Made by a program: the position numbers and the translations under genes. Shown here piece by piece: positions 1-12,001 of a stretch of 64,000 nt of DNA (position 1 is its first letter; each line of letters begins with the position of its first letter). The DNA comes from Hydrangea macrophylla (taxonomy: Eukaryota; Streptophyta; Magnoliopsida; Cornales; Hydrangeaceae). The DNA lies in the NCBI GenBank assembly GCA_033977485.1, contig CM066984.1:34453501-34517500 (forward strand), read 5' to 3'. The notes beneath the pieces are model-generated. The model worked only from the letters and a program-made list of their open reading frames with translations, made no database searches and was not told the DNA's origin.

Positions 1-700
1 TACTCCATCCCTCATGTCCCTCTGGTCCATCTCCTAAATGTTCAACATTTCTGTAACTGCTTCTCTGTGCAAGGAGCTGACATAACAGCTCCGAGTGGTT
101 GCTTGGTCTCCATGCAAGCTTTCGGGACCCTGGGGGTTGGAAACTTGATTACCAGGCCATATATCGACACTACCGCCTTGGCCTTGTTGAGCGTTGGCCT
201 CCCTAGGATGACATTGTAGGCAGACGGGGCTTCTACTACAACAAAGTTTGCAAGTATGGAGACCTATTGGGGGTAGGTCCCCATGATAACTAGAAGCTTA
301 ATCGTACCGAGGGGTTGTGTGCTAGATCCATCGAACCCTACTAGGGGAGTGGCTACTGGTCAGAGCCGATTCCTTGATATCCTAAATTGATCAAAGGCTA
401 AGATGAACAAAATATCGGAGGAGCTGCCCGTGTCCACTAATACCCTTTTGACAACATAATTTGCTATGGAGAGCGTCACCATCAGTAGGTCATCGTGGGG
501 GCAATGCAGATCCTTTACATTGTTGGATGAGAATGTTAGCACGTCGATCGGTGGGGAGCTAGCTGGTTGGACATGTAGGACATCTGCTCGGGATGCTTGA
601 GCATGCCTCTTGCTAGCCGACTGCGAGTCCCCTCCGCCCGATGTTCCTTTGAAGATCACATTGATTTGACCAAGGGGTTGAGGTTGGTCAAGAGCTCGGG
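1..700 (-). pseudogene. Tat-lineage Ty3/gypsy protease region, partial
   Basis: Translation of the minus strand shows a retroviral-type aspartic protease segment. The active-site block VLVDTGSSSDILF lies at about 440-395 and is preceded by a P-H-D-D-L-L-M-V-T-like strand. Further left, another reading frame carries a conserved block with the core [18 protein letters not shown] at about 225-165, which is the usual region after the protease in Tat-type polyproteins. The frame is broken by a stop near 270 and becomes unreadable towards the window edge. It follows the gag remnant at 1004-2293 in the same orientation, so it is the protease of the same element. The rest of pol would lie left of the window. 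Family assignment is from remembered motif patterns; it could be another Tat sublineage. Confidence 0.75.
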
Positions 701-1003
701 TGTCTGGCCGTGGTTGTCTATCTGCGATGACGAACTCGGCGAGGTGGCCCTGCTCGATAAGCTTCTCAATGGCGATCTTTAGCTTAAGGCGGTCCTCTGT
801 GTCGTGACCATGATCCTTGTGGTAGCAGAAAAATTTATCCCGATTTCTCTTCTCAGGTGGGCTTTTTAGCTTTTTCGGTTATTTGAGTAGCCTCTGAGTC
901 TCGGCGACGACCATGACTTCGTGGATAGGCTGGGAAAGAGGTGTGAAGGCAATTGGGGCTTGATCCTAACTATCTCTCTGCTGATCATGCTTATGCCTCT
1001 TTC

Positions 1004-2293
1004 CTAAGCCCTTCCGAAACCCTCGCATTTGCGTTTGGTTTGTGGGGACTCATCTCCCACAAAGCTGGCACACTTGGACTTTAGGAATTCTTCTATATCG
1101 ATGTACTTTCCAACCCTCTTTAAGAGTTCAACCAAGGTGGCCGGTCGATCATGGTGAAATGACGTGGCAACCTTAGTGTTCTGTACTCCCGAACAAAAGG
1201 CCGTGGTTGCGACCATCTCATTCAGGTTGCAAATCTGGAGCTTTCGTTGATTAAAATGGTCAACATAATCTTTAAGGGACTCTCCATTGCGCTACTTGAT
1301 GGCCAGCAGTTGGGTGTCTGGCTGTGATCGGTCGAGCATCCCTACAAATTGGCTAACGAAGAGTTTGCTGAGCGCTTTGAAGTCGTCTACCTTTCGGGGT
1401 TTTAGTACGTGGAACCACTGCGTGGCTGGGCCTTTGAGGGTGCTGGGAAAGGCCAGGCAGAGCAGCTCGTCGCCACTAGTAACTAAAGCCATTTAAGCTT
1501 AGTAAGTCCGGACATGATTGACCGGACTCCCTGAACCGTCGTAAGAATTAAGATGTGGTTGTTAGAATTTCCATGGGACGGGAAATCCTGTGATCCGGAC
1601 GGTGAAAGGCGATTCAATTTCAGTGTTGATGTTGTCATGACCTGGCTTGCGGCTTAGTTTCTCGATCTATTTTTGCAGGTCCTCAATTTGGGCCATGACG
1701 TCCTCTCGATCGATATTCTGCCCTGAATCTTGGCAATAAGTTGGGTTGGACAAAGACACCTCCTCTTCAAAGTGTGACATTCGTAGGAACAGGGCTTCGC
1801 TATGACTCTAGTTAATCGTGTGCCTAAGATCGCTCCAGGTTTTGGCCGGACGGTCCTGGGCCGATTCCCGGGTCTATCGCTCTTACCTGTCCCCTTTGGT
1901 GGTGCATCTCTTGTTGATGATATCTCTGGCGTCCCCCTTGGGGTTTAGATTGGCCTGGGCACGTTGCTTGGTTCGTATAGGATCCCGGTCATGCTCATTG
2001 TACTCGAGCTGCTCAACCTCCTGGGGAGACGTTGGTGCGGTATAGGCATGCTGTTCGGTATGTCGGGGTACTGGACCATGCTCATCACTCCTGAGCTGTA
2101 CCTCGGTCTGCAGGAGCTTGTTCTGTCGGGAAAATAGGGCCTCGATCTACCACTAGATCCAACATTGGCCTTCCAGAAGTTGTTCCAAAGCTGTTGTAAC
2201 TTGCTCAGGAGTCATGGAGATCGCTGACTGATTGGCTGGTGGATCTGTCTGATCCGACGGCTGTGTAGTCTTCTTGTTTTTGTGAGGAGCCAT
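1004..2293 (-). pseudogene. Tat-lineage Ty3/gypsy gag, decayed
   Basis: The probable start codon is at 2293 (M-A-P-H-K-N-K-K-T-T), about 45 bases after the PBS. The N-terminal part is a polar, glutamine-rich segment. The central capsid-like region reads in pieces: LKGPATQWFHVLKPRKVDDF at about 1440-1380, then a frame with S-L-K-D-Y-V-D-H-F-N-Q near 1280-1240, then the stretch after MVATTAFCSGV at 1216-1004. The spacing matches the plant retrotransposon gag domain (hydrophobic core, W-F, L-x-D-Y-V-x-x-F). Several in-frame stops (for example near 2150, 1900, 1560 and 1290) make it a pseudogene. No zinc knuckle was recognised. Confidence 0.75.
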
Positions 2294-2337
2294 GGCAATC
2301 AGTCAAGAGGTTTGTTGTTCTGAGAAAATCTGTTGAA

Positions 2338-2356
2338 GATTCCCACAGACGGGGCC
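2338..2356 (-). other. Primer-binding site of the Tat-like element
   Basis: Read on the minus strand the site is TGGCCCCGTCTGTGGGAATC. It differs in one early base from the TGGCGCCGTCTGTGGG type I remember from plant Tat elements. It sits between the LTR end and the gag start, as a PBS must. Confidence 0.6.
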
Positions 2357-2366
2357 AAACCAATGA

Positions 2367-2978
2367 TGCCAAAATTTGGACAAGAACATGAAGAATGAGA
2401 TAAAGGGGATTTGTATGTGGTTCGGCCCCGTTAACTAGGAGACCTACGTCCACGTGGTGTGTCGGAGCACTTATACTAACAAATCACCGGTGGCTTCTTG
2501 GTGAACCAACAAGGCAGCACTACCAGAAAACTAGCCGGCTATATGCGTATGAATGATGTATATTGCTATTCTGCGAAATAAGAATGCCCATCCTTGTTGA
2601 GGGGGTGAGGGGTCTCTTTTATAGGTGTAAGAGACCACTCGCACAAGGTAAGCCAACTAATTAGGAAGCCTAATCTAATTACATTGATTGACACAAATCA
2701 TGGGAGTTTCCTAAACGGATTAGGAAACTACTTGCACATTCCACTAGTCTTCTAGCTGGGATAGGAAACTGTATGGAGTCTTAAGGAGCAAGTCACAGTG
2801 CATGCCCGGGCTACGCCCATTGTGGGATGAATCTGCGTCGTAGGCCTGAGCTGTGGGCCCAGACTGGGCGGTCTTGACCGAACAACCCGGGATGGTTAAG
2901 TAAGAAGCACCCATTCTAGATGACTTAGCATTCCCCTGCTGAGGTGGCAGTTTGACTTTGACCTGATATTTTTGTACA
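2367..2978 (-). repeat. 5' LTR of the Tat-like element (minus orientation)
   Basis: On the minus strand the repeat begins TGTACAAAAATATCAGG at 2978 and ends next to the PBS near 2367, about 610 bp. A TATA box (TATAAAAG on the minus strand) lies at 2623-2617, followed by a short transcript leader. The partner LTR is outside the window, so the ends are placed from the TG/CA termini and the PBS only. If 2978 is right, the TSD would be the five bases at 2979-2983, to be matched left of the window. Confidence 0.6.
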
Positions 2979-3035
2979 TATCAACTCTTATTGTGCTTCA
3001 ATTGCTATATCTCTATTGCATGTTTTGACATCATC

Positions 3036-3048
3036 AAAAAGGGGAAAA
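3036..3048 (+). other. Polypurine tract of a Ty1/copia element
   Basis: AAAAAGGGGAAAA immediately precedes an LTR beginning TGGTTAGCC. The preceding ATCATC-AAAAAGGGG context is typical of the 3' end of several plant copia families. It shows that the LTR to its right is a 3' LTR and not a solo copy. Confidence 0.6.
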
Positions 3049-4499
3049 TGGTTAGCCTTTAATTTCTTTAAGACATTATTTGTGTTTATTTTGATGATGA
3101 CAAATCTATTGATGATAGCATGTTCTTAATTGTTCTATTTAAACTATTATATAGTCATTTTCATTATGTTGATCTCTTGAATTATGTTCTTAAATGTTCT
3201 AACTTTGTTTGATTTCATGAGATAGCATATGGTGAAGCCCAAGAGCGATGGAGCTCAACAAGGATCAAGCTTGAAGGCTTGAAGATTTTTCATCCTTGGT
3301 TGAAGACTAGGATTTACTTATAAAGCATTTTGATCAATCACTCATAGGGGCTCAAGTAACATAAGTTGGACTTTAAGATCCTTGCTCTTACACTTTAAAG
3401 TACTTTCAAGGACCTAAACATACTTAGACCACTCACTTAAATTCATTTCACAAAAGCTTTCAAGTAGCTAAGTCAAAATGTACAACTCTTTTCAAATGGG
3501 TCATCTCTAAAGGCAAAATTGATTTAATTGTAAAGAACTAGATGTTGAGTTTTATATGGTTGAAAAGGTATTTGAATCTAGTTCTCGAATCTTCAAACGG
3601 ATCACAAATTCAAGTTTTGTAGAGGAATTTATGGCTATTTTAGTAAACATGTGTCAGTCTACCAAAACAGTCGACTGAACTGTAAATACTTCAGTCGACT
3701 GGATTATAAATTCAGTCGACCAGATTGTAAAAATGTCTACTATTTTGTGTTTTTGAAAGGTAGCTACTGCCATACTTTTCCAATCGACTGGATCGCTTAT
3801 ACAATTGACTGACATAACAACATAACATCTAGTTTTCTAAACATTCCGAGAATTATTTTTACACCCCCCAAACACCCCCAATGGTCATATATGTTTAAAA
3901 GCTATATATAAGGGTGATTTTAAGGGTTGGGTAATCAAGGAAAATCATTTAAACAACTTGGTTAGTCATCATTTCTATTTGAGCCCTAGTTTGATTGAAA
4001 AATCAATTTGTTCTTAATTTCAATTGTAATTCTTAAGAGAGCAAGTTATAGTGAGCTTTCATTTGTATTATCTATTATTTAAGAGAATTATCTTTGTACC
4101 CAAATCATTTATTTGTAAAGACTGGGGGTAGTAACCCTTGTGTGTAAAGAAGACGTGTTCTTCTTTGGAAGAGATTGAAGCCTTGTAACGGTTTGGTGCA
4201 CACCCGTGAAGTATACCAAGACGGTTTGATCTATACTTGTAAGTAGGTTGATAAAGGAATTCTCAAGAGGTATTCTTAAGGGGTGGTCGTAGGCCGCGGT
4301 GTGCGGATTGCTGAACCACTTGAAAACTCGGTTTACAAGTGTCTCTTCCCTTTTCTCTTTACTTTGTTGTTTGTGATTGTGTTTAATTTTGTATTAAATT
4401 TTAAGAAGGTTAATTTTTTGCTAAAACCTTATTCCCCCCCCCCCCCTCCTCCTCCTCCTCCTCCTCCTCCTCCTCTAAGGTTTCCATTTCGGGCCAACA
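3049..4499 (+). repeat. 3' LTR of a Ty1/copia element
   Basis: A region of about 1.45 kb starts TGGTTAGCC after a polypurine tract and ends ...GGGCCAACA. It has the expected internal order. An array of CAGTCGACTG-like palindromes lies at 3668-3800, a TATA box (CTATATATAAG) at about 3902-3912, and a pyrimidine-rich 3' end at 4434-4476. There is no coding potential. The body of the element, expected to the left, is replaced by the Tat-like element, so only the 3' end survives. The left end is well placed by the PPT; the right end rests on the CCAACA terminus and is less sure. Confidence 0.6.
4434..4476 (+). repeat. Poly-C and (CCT)n microsatellite
   Basis: A run of C is followed by about nine CCT/TCC units near the end of the copia LTR. 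It encodes only an artefactual polyproline stretch in one frame. Confidence 0.9.
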
Positions 4500-5327
4500 A
4501 ACACATTAGTTATCTGGACAAGAGAGTAGTTCCACTCAGACGTCGGGGCAAGCCGTAGTTTCCCCTAGGTGTGGTGGCCATGCAATTCTTTCCCAGAATT
4601 AAAATTAAATAATTTCTTACCCATCATGCTTATGGTAGGCCAGTCCTGCAAAAAAAAAAAAAATAGTAGACCCATCATCCTACAATAACAAAGTTATTGT
4701 AATCTACAAATGATAAAAAAAAATAGCACTTTACATAAATGTTGTCACTTCATGTTAAATACTTCAGAATTAGGCAAGTTACAAAACACAAAAGTTGGTC
4801 ACAATAAGAATATATATGCCTTTGCCAGATTTCAAAATTTTTCGACATCGTTCACTATTTTAAAAAAAATCACAACATAACCAATGTCAAGCTCAAACTA
4901 CGAAGCTAAAACATAGATTTTTAATGTTTGCACCTTAGGTTCACCACCTCGGCCACCCTACCCTTGGTACAACCTATACATATATCCTATGGGTCCTCCA
5001 AGCACAACACTAACAACCCCTCCAGTGCCAATTCCCATGGGGTATCACTGGAATTTGTTACACGCTTGCAAAGGTTAGTCATTTATGCTACGACGTCAAT
5101 AAAAGATATCTAGATACTCATGATTTAGATCATCAACCAGAGCATAAGGCTTAAATATAAATCACAAGTGGGTTATATCTTGGAAGATACACTCGAATAT
5201 CTCAATGCGGAACACCCCACAAATGAGTGTCCAGGATAATCCAACAATAACAATACAGGAGGTAGCAATGAACACTACGAAATTTTCCGCATCGTCTAAT
5301 ATTTATTGATTTATTTATTTTAGTATT
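4500..5327. other. AT-rich spacer, nothing recognised
   Basis: There is no coding, RNA or repeat signature that I can support, apart from short A-runs near 4650 and 4715. It separates two copia LTRs and may be old host intergenic DNA or decayed repeat. Confidence 0.5.
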
Positions 5328-6318
5328 TGTCGGGATTGTGACCTCAAACCCATTCTTTATGTATATAGCATTTGGCATTTTATATATGGATATCATTTAT
5401 ACATTTGTTTGTGTATGTTTCATGAGATGAATGTTGGCAATCCTTAAATATCATAGTAAGTAATTCGTGTATGGATGAGATACATGCACATGAGATACAA
5501 ATTACTAGTTTTTGGCATTTGGAATTGTCACAGTGGCTGATGAAACTGGATATCTCATCAAGTATACACTGTAGCATAATTAACTACCATTAGATGGAGT
5601 GGAGAATCTGAATCACTAGAGTATGACTCTTAGTTAATATACTAGTGCTTATAATGCATTGATGGACCATGAGATTCCTATTGACGTATAAAATTGTCAA
5701 CACTTAATAGGAACTCATAACTTATTTAAGGTACGTGTTCTTAATCTTGAGACGATTATGGACACAGACTATGGATATGGCTGCTTTGACTTACCAATCA
5801 GTGAGGTCTTCAAGATTAATACCTGGGTATCTTGGGCAAGTCATGTTCATAGGGTTGTGAATATAAATTATCAAGATAGAATCTACCCTCTGATAAGGAG
5901 TAAGCATTCCCTTGAGAATGTCACCAAGTTGATTACTGAGAACTGCAGTCTTATTGATAAGTAGTTATCAACATATTTGGTAATCATGAGAGGAGAATAA
6001 AACTCAAGGAATGGAAGATATAATTATCATTCAGGTTGACAGTAACAGTTATCTGACTACCTGAATGTGATTATGAATGCTAATGGTAGAGGAACATTAG
6101 TACACCATACAAGTCTAGTTATCGCTTCAGATTTGTTCTTTTGAGTTGGAGTGCAATTATCGTTATATAGTGGAGTTAATGGTAACTGATCAGTTGCTTA
6201 ATTAGCTAGTCAAATAGTTTGATCATAGTGATTAACGACTGATCTAAGACAACAATAAAGAACCTAGGAGGTCCCACTCTTGCTCCGCAAGAGTACTTGG
6301 AAAGGCAGAAAGAGGAGT

Positions 6319-6412
6319 TCGATCGATCGAACTAATTTTGATCGATTGAAGACTAGGTACTTTCGATCAATCAAAGTTGCTTCGATTGATTGAAAGTGTT
6401 TCGATCGATTAA
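6319..6412. repeat. Cluster of TCGATCGA-type palindromic motifs in the copia LTR
   Basis: Five or six imperfect copies of (T)CGATCGAT(T)GAA occur within about 95 bases, ending 25 bp before the TATA box. Similar motifs recur in the leader of the same element (15095-15375). Confidence 0.8.
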
Positions 6413-6436
6413 AACCCCAAGGTTTGTTTGAAAACC

Positions 6437-6444
6437 TATAAATA
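6437..6444 (+). promoter_or_regulatory. TATA box of the copia LTR
   Basis: TATAAATA in the context CCTATAAATAGGAG is a near-consensus plant TATA box about 350 bp before the LTR end, where transcription of the element would start. Confidence 0.7.
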
Positions 6445-6795
6445 GGAGAGCTGCTTCCAGAATATTGTTTTGAACGTCGTTTTACTGCCTCAGCTCTCTA
6501 GAAATCAGTTTAGGGTCTTCAAAGCCTCCTATATCCTCTCTATTGGGACCTAGGCTATCCAGGAAGTATCAAGGAGACACGAGGGTGAAGATCACCTAGA
6601 AGAAGCTGCTACACGCTAAAGGAAGAAGACAAAATCAGAATTGGGTTCAAGACCAAAAGGTAATGCTATTGTCCCTATCTTTCCTACGCTTCTATAGAAT
6701 TGATAAGTAGTAGATCTGGGCATACCAATAAAGTTTTCGAATATGTTTTTCTGCTGCGCATAAGATTTCAATATTCATAATATAAATCCTTCAAT

Positions 6796-6807
6796 TGGTA
6801 TCAGAGC
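6796..6807 (+). other. Primer-binding site (initiator tRNA-Met) of the copia element
   Basis: TGGTATCAGAGC complements the 3' end of plant initiator tRNA-Met, the usual primer of Ty1/copia elements. It lies 2 bases after the LTR. Confidence 0.9.
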
Positions 6808-6920
6808 CAGGCTTATTTGGATCTATAGATGCATTTTGGATCCCTAGTTTTGATTTGTAAGTTGGTTTTAGAACTATTTTTTAAACTGCATAGTCGTAGA
6901 TCTGCTTCTGTAGCAGTTTC

Positions 6921-9900
6921 TGTAATAATCCAAATTTTTTGTGCATTTATATATTATATTTGCAACACATGTGGGACCGTGTGTACTTATTAATTGGTAC
7001 CTTTATATAAGGTAATGTATTATTTGGCATATTGAGTTAATTTACTGATTTGGGCACATGGTTTTAGTTTGATTTGGTTGGACATATTGGTTTAGTATAG
7101 TGAACCAATTGGGTATGATTGTCAGTCATTATATGACTCATATAATAGAATATCTCATACATAGTGGGGCACCATTTGGTACTTTCATATTAAATATAAT
7201 AATATGTAAGTGTATTTGAGGGAGTTTATTGTGACCATAATTTAACTCATTTGGGGTGTTGTATATGTGCAATGTATGTGATAATTAGGTGTAATGAGCA
7301 AGTCAATAGACTTGACTCAATGGACCCCACCCCATCCCCACGTGAAGCCCATTTCCCTCTTAATATTTTTCTTCTTTTATTTACTCTTTCTTCTCTCTCT
7401 CCTCTTATTCTCTTACTTTTTCATTTTCTGATATTGAGAAGAGGGAGCCGAAGCTCTCTCCATTTCTTATGGGTTTTCTCCTTTCTTTTTCCATTTTGTG
7501 AGCATTAGAGGTTTTATCTCTCAAATTGTCCAACATTAAAGTTGTAGAGCTAGATGAGATCAACACAGGGGTACTTTCAAAATTATGATCAAGGATCGTT
7601 GACATTCCGTGGTATTTGCTCAAACCCACTTTGGGTAGGATTACTTTGGGTCAAGATGTAGAGCTCGGTTGGGACTTCCTAATGGTGCTATTGAAATTCT
7701 ATTTGGGGTTATTTGGTGAGTACATTATATTCCCCTTTTAATTTTTATGTGATTTATAGCTTCTAGGTTTTAAATCTAGAAGTAGTTCCATGGATTTCTT
7801 GAACTATAATTAGAAAACTCTAGTATATAGCCGATTTAGCCTAAAATGGAAAAGTTAGGATATCTCTTTATTCCTACAAGTTCTAGCTCTCAAATTTGGA
7901 AGGTAGTCTCCATAAATACATATAAAACTATCCTTAAAACAGTTTTTATTTTGATTGTACCGTTTGGGATTTATTTGAGTTTCTTAGAAAAGGGTAAAAT
8001 GGTAATTTCGGAATTTTGTGATCCGGTTTTGGTAAAACCGACTTCGGATTTGGATTACCCACGAAATTTCACTCAAGTTGGACACTGATTTGAGTTAAAA
8101 ATGTTGAAGAATGAGAGAGTTATGGCACTTAGAAGTTTACAGTTTATGGCTGCCAAACAGGGCATTTTCTGCCTAGAATTTTATTTCCAAAAATTACATT
8201 TATACCCCCAGAACCTTGAATGGATGAATAGAAGCCTACCGACATCGGATTGGGTCGCGGTTTCGAGCATATGACTTGTTATGCTATTTATTATATTTTG
8301 AAACATGAATGGAACCCATTTTAGAATATTTTGTAAAATCCCTGTACTTTAGTGTATTTACAGAATTGCCCCAATCTTTCAAAATGGGCCTTTTGATCAT
8401 GCTAAATATTCGTAAAATCATTTTATATCTACAGGGAAATTGTACAAACACCCTTATGGTATTTTAATTTATATTGAAAGTAGTTCAAGTGTACATTCTT
8501 ATGATTGGGTACAATTTGGAGTAATAGTCCTATTACCCATCGTTTAAATAGTATTTTTATTTTTATTTTTTAAAAAAATGTGTAGTATATATATACCGTT
8601 GGCGCCTTTAGCCGTAGAATGATGAGAGGATCATAATCTTGAGGTTGAAACATCTATGTGCTGAAATTACTAAGATGCCCTTGAAAGAGCATAATTATTA
8701 TTTTGCCCCTACACTGTGATTTTAGACTTAATTGTTATTCAATTATTATTAATTGTAGGGCTCGTGATCTATCGACTTTATTGAAAAGGAACTTTATTTC
8801 CATTAAGATATCGAGGTGAGTAAAGATCTTACCCTTGTGCGCTCACATATCGTGAGTAAGTATTTTTCTCTTATATTATTGTAGTACATTTAAGTAATGT
8901 ATTTTTACTTGATTGCGATTACTTGAATTAATGTTTTATTCTCATATGGCTGAGAATTGTGATTACTTGGATTATGTTCGTTTGCATATAGCTGAGAATA
9001 GTTATTATTTGAATGTTGAATGTGGTAATTTATTTATTGATGTGGGAGGTGGAAATTTAACTATTGTCGTTGAATGTGTTATGTCATTTGACATTCTTGA
9101 AACTTACATCTTGTTTGGTTAATTTATTATTCTTCCTCCTTGTCTGTTCATGGATCATTTTGGGACACAGGATTTTACTCACACCAGTTTTATACTGACC
9201 GGGATGTCTCCATGCATCTCGGGTGCGTTCAATATATGAACGTAGCCAAAGATGTTTTTTTTTTTTTTTTTTTTTTTTTTTTTCAGGAATTTGAGCATTG
9301 GATCAAGTTGGGGTTAGCAAGCTTGGAGTTATAACTTTGGATCTTCCCCTTTCTTATTTATTTATTTATTTTTATTTATTTATTTATTTATTTTTTTTTT
9401 TCATGTTCATTTGGAAATCTTGGTGCATGTGCCAAGTGTGTTAGTGTTTGAGATAGTGTGGGTTGTGCACAGTTTAACAAGTTTTGTATTTGGTTTAAAT
9501 TTTACCGTCTATTAAGAGGTATCCATTAAGATTTATAGACCGAGATCCTGTAAGTTTTAGTTTCTATTAAGTTTTTAATGTTTAGAAATTGGGGGCGTTA
9601 CAAGTATTTATGCCTACAAAAAATTGAGTTTTAAGGTCTCGCTTTATGAGAAATTTACAGGCATATGTTTTAACATGGAGCTCTAATGAGGTTTTAAGGC
9701 TTTGTTTGAAAACGAGTTTGTTTTTTTTTTTAAATATTTGGACTTCAAAATATTTTGGAATCTAAGTGGTACCGGTTGACTCTCTTTGACCCGTATGGTC
9801 TACGTGGGTTCAACATTTGAATTGTCGACCGTGTTGGAATTCACGTGGGATTTTCTTGTAGCTTCCGCATTGTTGCATTGGTCCACATAGGTTTTGACAT

Positions 9901-9964
9901 TGTGGTTGACGGTTGGACCTGCCTTTATGTCTTTCATTATTATCTTTATTTTCGGGGCGTTACA
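6921..9964 (+). repeat. 5' LTR of the young chromovirus-like element
   Basis: Starts TGTAATAATCC and ends GGGGCGTTACA. Short ORFs inside it (for example 7251-7508 and 7846-8088) are shared with the other LTR but have no recognisable domain and I do not treat them as genes. It contains a long T-run at 9256-9283 and a TTTA microsatellite at 9354-9402. Confidence 0.95.
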
Positions 9965-9967
9965 GAA

Positions 9968-9979
9968 TGGTATCAGAGC
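9968..9979 (+). other. Primer-binding site (tRNA-Met) of the young element
   Basis: TGGTATCAGAGC starts 3 bases after the LTR terminus TTACA and matches the initiator tRNA-Met 3' end. Confidence 0.9.
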
Positions 9980-11984
9980 TAACCGGGTTTGAATACCTAG
10001 GGACTATGGGAGTTACTTGGGCCTATGATAAGTGTGCAGAAGTAAGTAGGAGTTCTTGGGTAGGATGGAAATTATTTCGAGATTACTTGCTTACTTAATT
10101 ACGTGTTCGCGTGCTTATGTGCTTACATGTTAGATTACTAAGGGTAGTTAGATAGGATTAAAATTCCTTTTAAGACCCTTGTGTGGTGTGTGAGTCCTTC
10201 ATTTATTTAGCTGCTCAGTTAACTGTGTCATGTATTGTAAATGGTATGTGTACATAAATGATGTGAATAACAACTTGTTATTTGTTAGTAGATGATACTT
10301 TGATGTATGTAGTATGTGTTCAACAAATTGCAATGCTACCTGTTTTGTGGTGCTTGTAGTTCTTGTGTGCTACATTAGGCGTTTTGTATCATGTGTAAAG
10401 TATGTGAAATTTATTCTTGTGCTATGTAACTTGTTTTACACACCTCGCGATTGTGATTATGTGACAAACATAGGCTTGTGTGACTTGTCTTATATTTAAG
10501 ATAAAGTGATACCTATTTGGTATTCCTATGGAACGTGTGGATGATAAATGAATTTAATTTCTAGAATTATATTTCAGGCGTTGGTTGCCTTGAGATTGAC
10601 TAATAAGAAATTCTTTAGAATTTATTGTTCAGAGTTATTGAGGATTTAGAGTGAGAAATCACTATAGTTGGATTGAAAAAGTTTAAAGCTTGAGAGATCG
10701 GTTTACGATAAGTTTTGGATAAGCCTTTAATTAGCGTCGGTTAACGGCTATTCTTGATGCTAAAATTTTTACTTTTGGCACGTATCTTGTTATTTAAATT
10801 ATTAAGATTTGTATGGTTGTGCTACGCAGGTGACAGTATTTTTGAATACCATACTAGAACATTAAGAAGTTATGTGTTGGTTATTCCATTTGAATTACAT
10901 TGATGACTATCAATCTAGTTGCGTGAATTAGTGTACATCCATGCTCTAAAGGAGTAGTTGATGTCGGTTGTGCATTTAATAGAATGCTACCTGAAAGTGT
11001 TCATTTATTGATTGGAATATATCCTTGGAGATGCGCATATGATGCATTGAGATTTTGAGTATTTATGATTTACAGTCAATTACATATCATTACAACATAT
11101 GCATGTCATCACATCATACACATCACGTTGCATCATATCATATACATAGCATTACATCATTTTACATAGCATGGTATCTTGTTTATGACATATTGCATCT
11201 CTCTCTCTCTTAACCGATCCCTGGGTTATCGCCAAGGTGGGCGGGTGAACTACGTGCACTGACGAGCTACACCTTCAGTGGCAGGTAACTACGTACACTG
11301 AGCGAGCTACCTAGTGTTGGCGGGTGCAGTAGCACTGACGGGCTAACTAGTGTGGGCGGGTGCGAGTACTGCTGCTAGTTAGGATGAGCGGGTGACGAGT
11401 TACCTTACTGTGTGAGCTACCGGTATGCGACCCAATAAAAGGGTGAGGCAAGTATGTTCATGCACCTATTTCGCTAGGGGAATAGGGATGGACAGTACTA
11501 AAGTTATTACTGTTTATATAAAAAAAAAAAAAAAAGAAAAAAAAAAAAAAATTATTGAAAACCCAAAATATTGCTTTCCAAAGGTGTTTTCAAAGATTCT
11601 TTATGGGAGACTGTTTTCAAAAGTAAAAGATGGTTTTCAAATATGTTTTCAATGATTGTCTTCAGAGGATTGATTTCAAAAAGTGTTCAAAAGAGTTTAA
11701 AAAAAAAAATAAAATAAAATTTACGTAAACGACGAAAACAACGAAAACGACTAATGTGTTGCGATTTCAGGTATGACATGGCCCTCTAATTTGAGGATTG
11801 ATACAGGTTCTTGTTGAGTAGTGAGGTATTACAGGTGAAGTGGATATGGTCGTTGATTGGCCGAGTAAGATCTATTTATTCCGGTAAAGAATATCGAGGT
11901 AACATTAGATGTAATGATGGATATGGTTCTGACATTTACTATGATGTATGTCAGGTTATGTGATTGAATTTCGGGACGAAATTC
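9980..11984 (+). other. Non-coding interior of the young element
   Basis: No ORF over about 75 codons and no retroviral motif in any frame. It holds a degenerate GGGCGGGTG/GAGCTAC tandem repeat (11230-11420), a CATCATATCATATACAT-rich stretch (11080-11170) and a purine run (11520-11550). Only the leader beside the PBS and the last ~60 bases look like autonomous relatives. Confidence 0.8.
11230..11420 (+). repeat. Degenerate GC-rich tandem repeat
   Basis: Five to six imperfect units contain GGCGGGTG, AC-TGACGAGCTAC and CTAGTG. It stands out because the surrounding DNA is AT-rich. No function can be read from it. Confidence 0.65.
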
Positions 11985-12001
11985 TTTTAAGGGGGGTAGA
12001 A
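11985..12001 (+). other. Polypurine tract of the young element
   Basis: TTTTAAGGGGGGTAGAA directly precedes the 3' LTR start TGTAATAATCC. It would prime plus-strand DNA synthesis. Confidence 0.9.

Larger units (their letters stand above)
5328..6793 (+). repeat. 5' LTR of the nested Ty1/copia element
   Basis: The right end is fixed by ...CCTTCA-AT-TGGTATCAGAGC, that is, LTR terminus, 2-base spacer and PBS. The left end is inferred from a TGTCGGGATTG start at 5328, giving about 1.47 kb. It holds a cluster of CGATCGAT-type motifs at 6319-6412 and a TATA box just downstream. There is no coding potential. The left end has no independent support, because the partner LTR is not in the window. Confidence 0.6.

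Noticed and set aside
4283..4558. A proline-rich peptide
   Set aside because: The prolines come from the poly-C and CCT microsatellite in an LTR.
7008..7020. CTTTATATAAGG as the promoter of the young element
   Set aside because: It is only about 90 bp from the LTR start, very early for such a long LTR, so I did not list it as a TATA box.
7251..7508. A protein-coding ORF (also 12332-12589)
   Set aside because: It lies wholly in an LTR and is repeated in the other LTR. It consists of a pyrimidine-rich stretch and has no domain; its conservation is explained by LTR identity.
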